Source of the DNA: Axinella damicornis
Taxonomy: Eukaryota > Porifera > Demospongiae > Axinellida > Axinellidae
DNA: 64,000 bases
Direction: 5' to 3'
Assembly: GCA_963931865.1 (NCBI GenBank)
Contig: OZ007509.1
Location: 9,919,625 to 9,983,624, forward strand
The notes under the pieces are model-generated. The model did not search any database. It was not told where the DNA came from and worked only from the letters and a program-made list of their open reading frames with translations. The position numbers were made by a program, and so were the translations under genes. This document shows, in pieces, positions 62,416 to 64,000 of this stretch. The stretch's first letter is position 1. Every line of letters begins with the position of its first letter.

Positions 62416-63430
62416 ACCAATACCTATGTAGTTGTATGTACTTCGTGCCTGACCAATATCCGCATCCTAATTTTGTTCCCCAAACCAGAAAGTTACGAAA
62501 AGCAGGAACGGGGATGGGAGCAGAACAACACAATCTTATAAGCAGACTGTTTTTGAGGTCACGGTAAAACCTGGACTCTGAGCTAAACAGCTGTATACAG
62601 ACAGCAAGTGCCAGCAAAGCTATGAAGGGTCGTCTCCAGCTCTGTCTCAAGTTGTTTCCTAGTCTGTTGAGGCCTTGTCTGCTTGATTTTCGACAGGTCA
62701 ATGGTCACATTCATATTATGAGCTGCAACAAATGTGGCTGTGGCTAAATCCTTGTAGGTTCTACACTGGCTTTCAACATCGTAGTCTCGGAACCAGACTC
62801 CCGAGACTATCAACTTCCATGTCGTGTATCACTTGTTTTTGTGGGTAAAAGTAGTGGGGAGGGTGCCGAACAACAACTGGCTTGCTGAGCTCGACTACTA
62901 AAATAGTGCATAGTTGGGGCTTGCCTGCGAGCCTGAGCGAGCCCCACATATGTTTCTATCGTACGTCGTGCCGTAAATCACTTCTTGCTCGTATTTTGCG
63001 TGTGATTGCAAACCACAAACAAACTCTGACATTGCAATGTCAACGATGTCTGGCTGAGACTATAGCACGCGGTGAGGGGCTAAAGCATTTCATGAACACG
63101 GGAAGTGCTTCAAGCGATCATGTCCTGCATGCACATCATGGTGTGCAGCATGCATAGCTATATTAAAACTGTGATGTGCCTGTTAGACTGCTTCAGCTAT
63201 TGACAGAGGGTGGGAAGTTGACTCGGTAACATTAAACTCACTGTGACCAGTCATAGATTTATATCTATGGACCAGTCGTGACACTGATCTGGCATCAGCA
63301 GGGAATGAGAAAGTGACCCTCGGTGGCAACAACAAAGACAGAGACCACTCCAAGACCTACCTGCCAGACTGCTTCAATGCTGTGCATGAGTGTATTTTAA
63401 TTTTCATAACTTCTGGTGTGATCTGTGTCC
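62416..63430. other. Unassigned region
   Basis: A minus-strand frame (62813-62583) with FRDYDVESQCRTYKDLATAT and KIKQTRPQQTRKQLETELET is not recognised. The GCGAGCCTGAGCGAGCCCCA word at 62929 recurs in inverted form at 45832 and 63508. Confidence 0.35.
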
Positions 63431-63599
63431 TTAAGTTGTGCTATGCTCTACGTCACATTCTGATGACATGCACATGCAACTGCTTGCACATTCAGCACCT
63501 GCATGTACTCGCTCAGGCTCGCCCCACAATGTTCTGCATTCGTCTAGTAGGTATATAGGAGTAGTCAGTAGCTGCTTACAGGCAGTAATTATAGTCATG

Positions 63600-64000
63600 C
63601 AGGGTACAACAGAACATGGTAATGCGCGTACAAAAAAATAAACAGGACACATCACTCTTCTCCCTGAGGCTGGGGTCTCAGTTCTCTTGTTCTTGATGCC
63701 ACTGCGGTGTCCATTGAGGCGGGTTCTGTGTTTCTCCCACATACTGCTTCTTGCATCTCCTGCACTCGATGAGGTAAGATGACTTTGCTCGTCTTGCAGG
63801 TGGCTTAGCTCGTACGTGGAAGGGCTGACCAGTGGTGGTACTCTCAAACGTTTCCCCAGTCCGAATGTGCTGGTTTATGAGGCACCGTCGGTTGCTACAA
63901 AGGCTGCTGCCAAGGTTTGACTCACTGTTGGGTGATTTTAGTTGGGCACTGATGAAGAGGTTTCGTAGGTTTTTTGGTCGGCAGTATACCACAATGGGGG
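63600..64000 (-). pseudogene. Penelope-like retroelement, GIY-YIG endonuclease fragment
   Basis: The minus strand reads KNLRNLFISAQLKSP, CSNRRCLINQHIRTG, FHVRAKPPARRAKSSYLIEC and RRCKKQYVGET, then a frameshift, then LNGHRSGIKNKR. The zinc-binding Cys pairs followed by Y-L-I-E-C-x-x-C-x-x-x-Y-V-G-E-T and L-x-G-H-R are typical of the C-terminal GIY-YIG nuclease of Penelope-like elements. The reverse-transcriptase part would lie beyond the right edge. The frameshift and loss after KNKR show it is dead. Confidence 0.75.

Overview
The window is animal nuclear DNA and probably comes from a non-bilaterian metazoan. A demosponge is my best guess, but the sequence does not prove it. Genes are split into small exons with GT-AG introns, there are no long bacterial-type ORFs or operons, an Msx-class homeobox gene is present, and the rest is densely packed with inverted-repeat DNA elements, simple repeats and long poly-G runs. 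I recognise three host genes.

Left part (1-27 kb). A hAT-like element and a four-copy tandem array of a roughly 0.5-0.8 kb repeat occupy 0.2-3.3 kb. A repeat-poor stretch follows, with one weak two-exon plus-strand gene candidate at 6488-7188. The minus-strand Msx homeobox gene lies at 18529-13491, with two exons whose splice phase agrees and a 4 kb intron that carries a 262-bp near-perfect palindrome. Between 18.5 and 27 kb I see only repeats and unassigned DNA.

Middle part (27-59.4 kb, minus strand). Fourteen phase-compatible exons, from 59398 down to 27643, make one large adaptor-type gene. In order it encodes a SAM domain, a PH domain, an acidic tyrosine-motif linker and the first part of an SH2 domain (562 codons so far). 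The PH and SH2 parts look like SH3BP2 (3BP2), while the SAM plus acidic-tyrosine linker recalls SLP-76/BLNK. The combination is the most interesting item in the window. The last SH2 exon was not found with confidence. Its introns hold most of the transposable elements: a deleted transposase copy, Mutator-like TIR elements with 9-10 bp target duplications, SINE-like repeats, a 36-bp minisatellite and a (TCCC)n tract.

Right part (59.4-64 kb). The adaptor gene is divergent from the first exon of a kinesin-5 (KIF11/Eg5) gene that starts at 59932 on the plus strand, so the two share a 533-bp intergenic promoter region. The rest of the kinesin was not found and probably lies beyond the window. An element carrying a broken THAP zinc finger, another Mutator-like element and, at the right edge, a degenerate Penelope-like GIY-YIG endonuclease fragment complete the window. 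I saw no tRNA, rRNA or CRISPR array.
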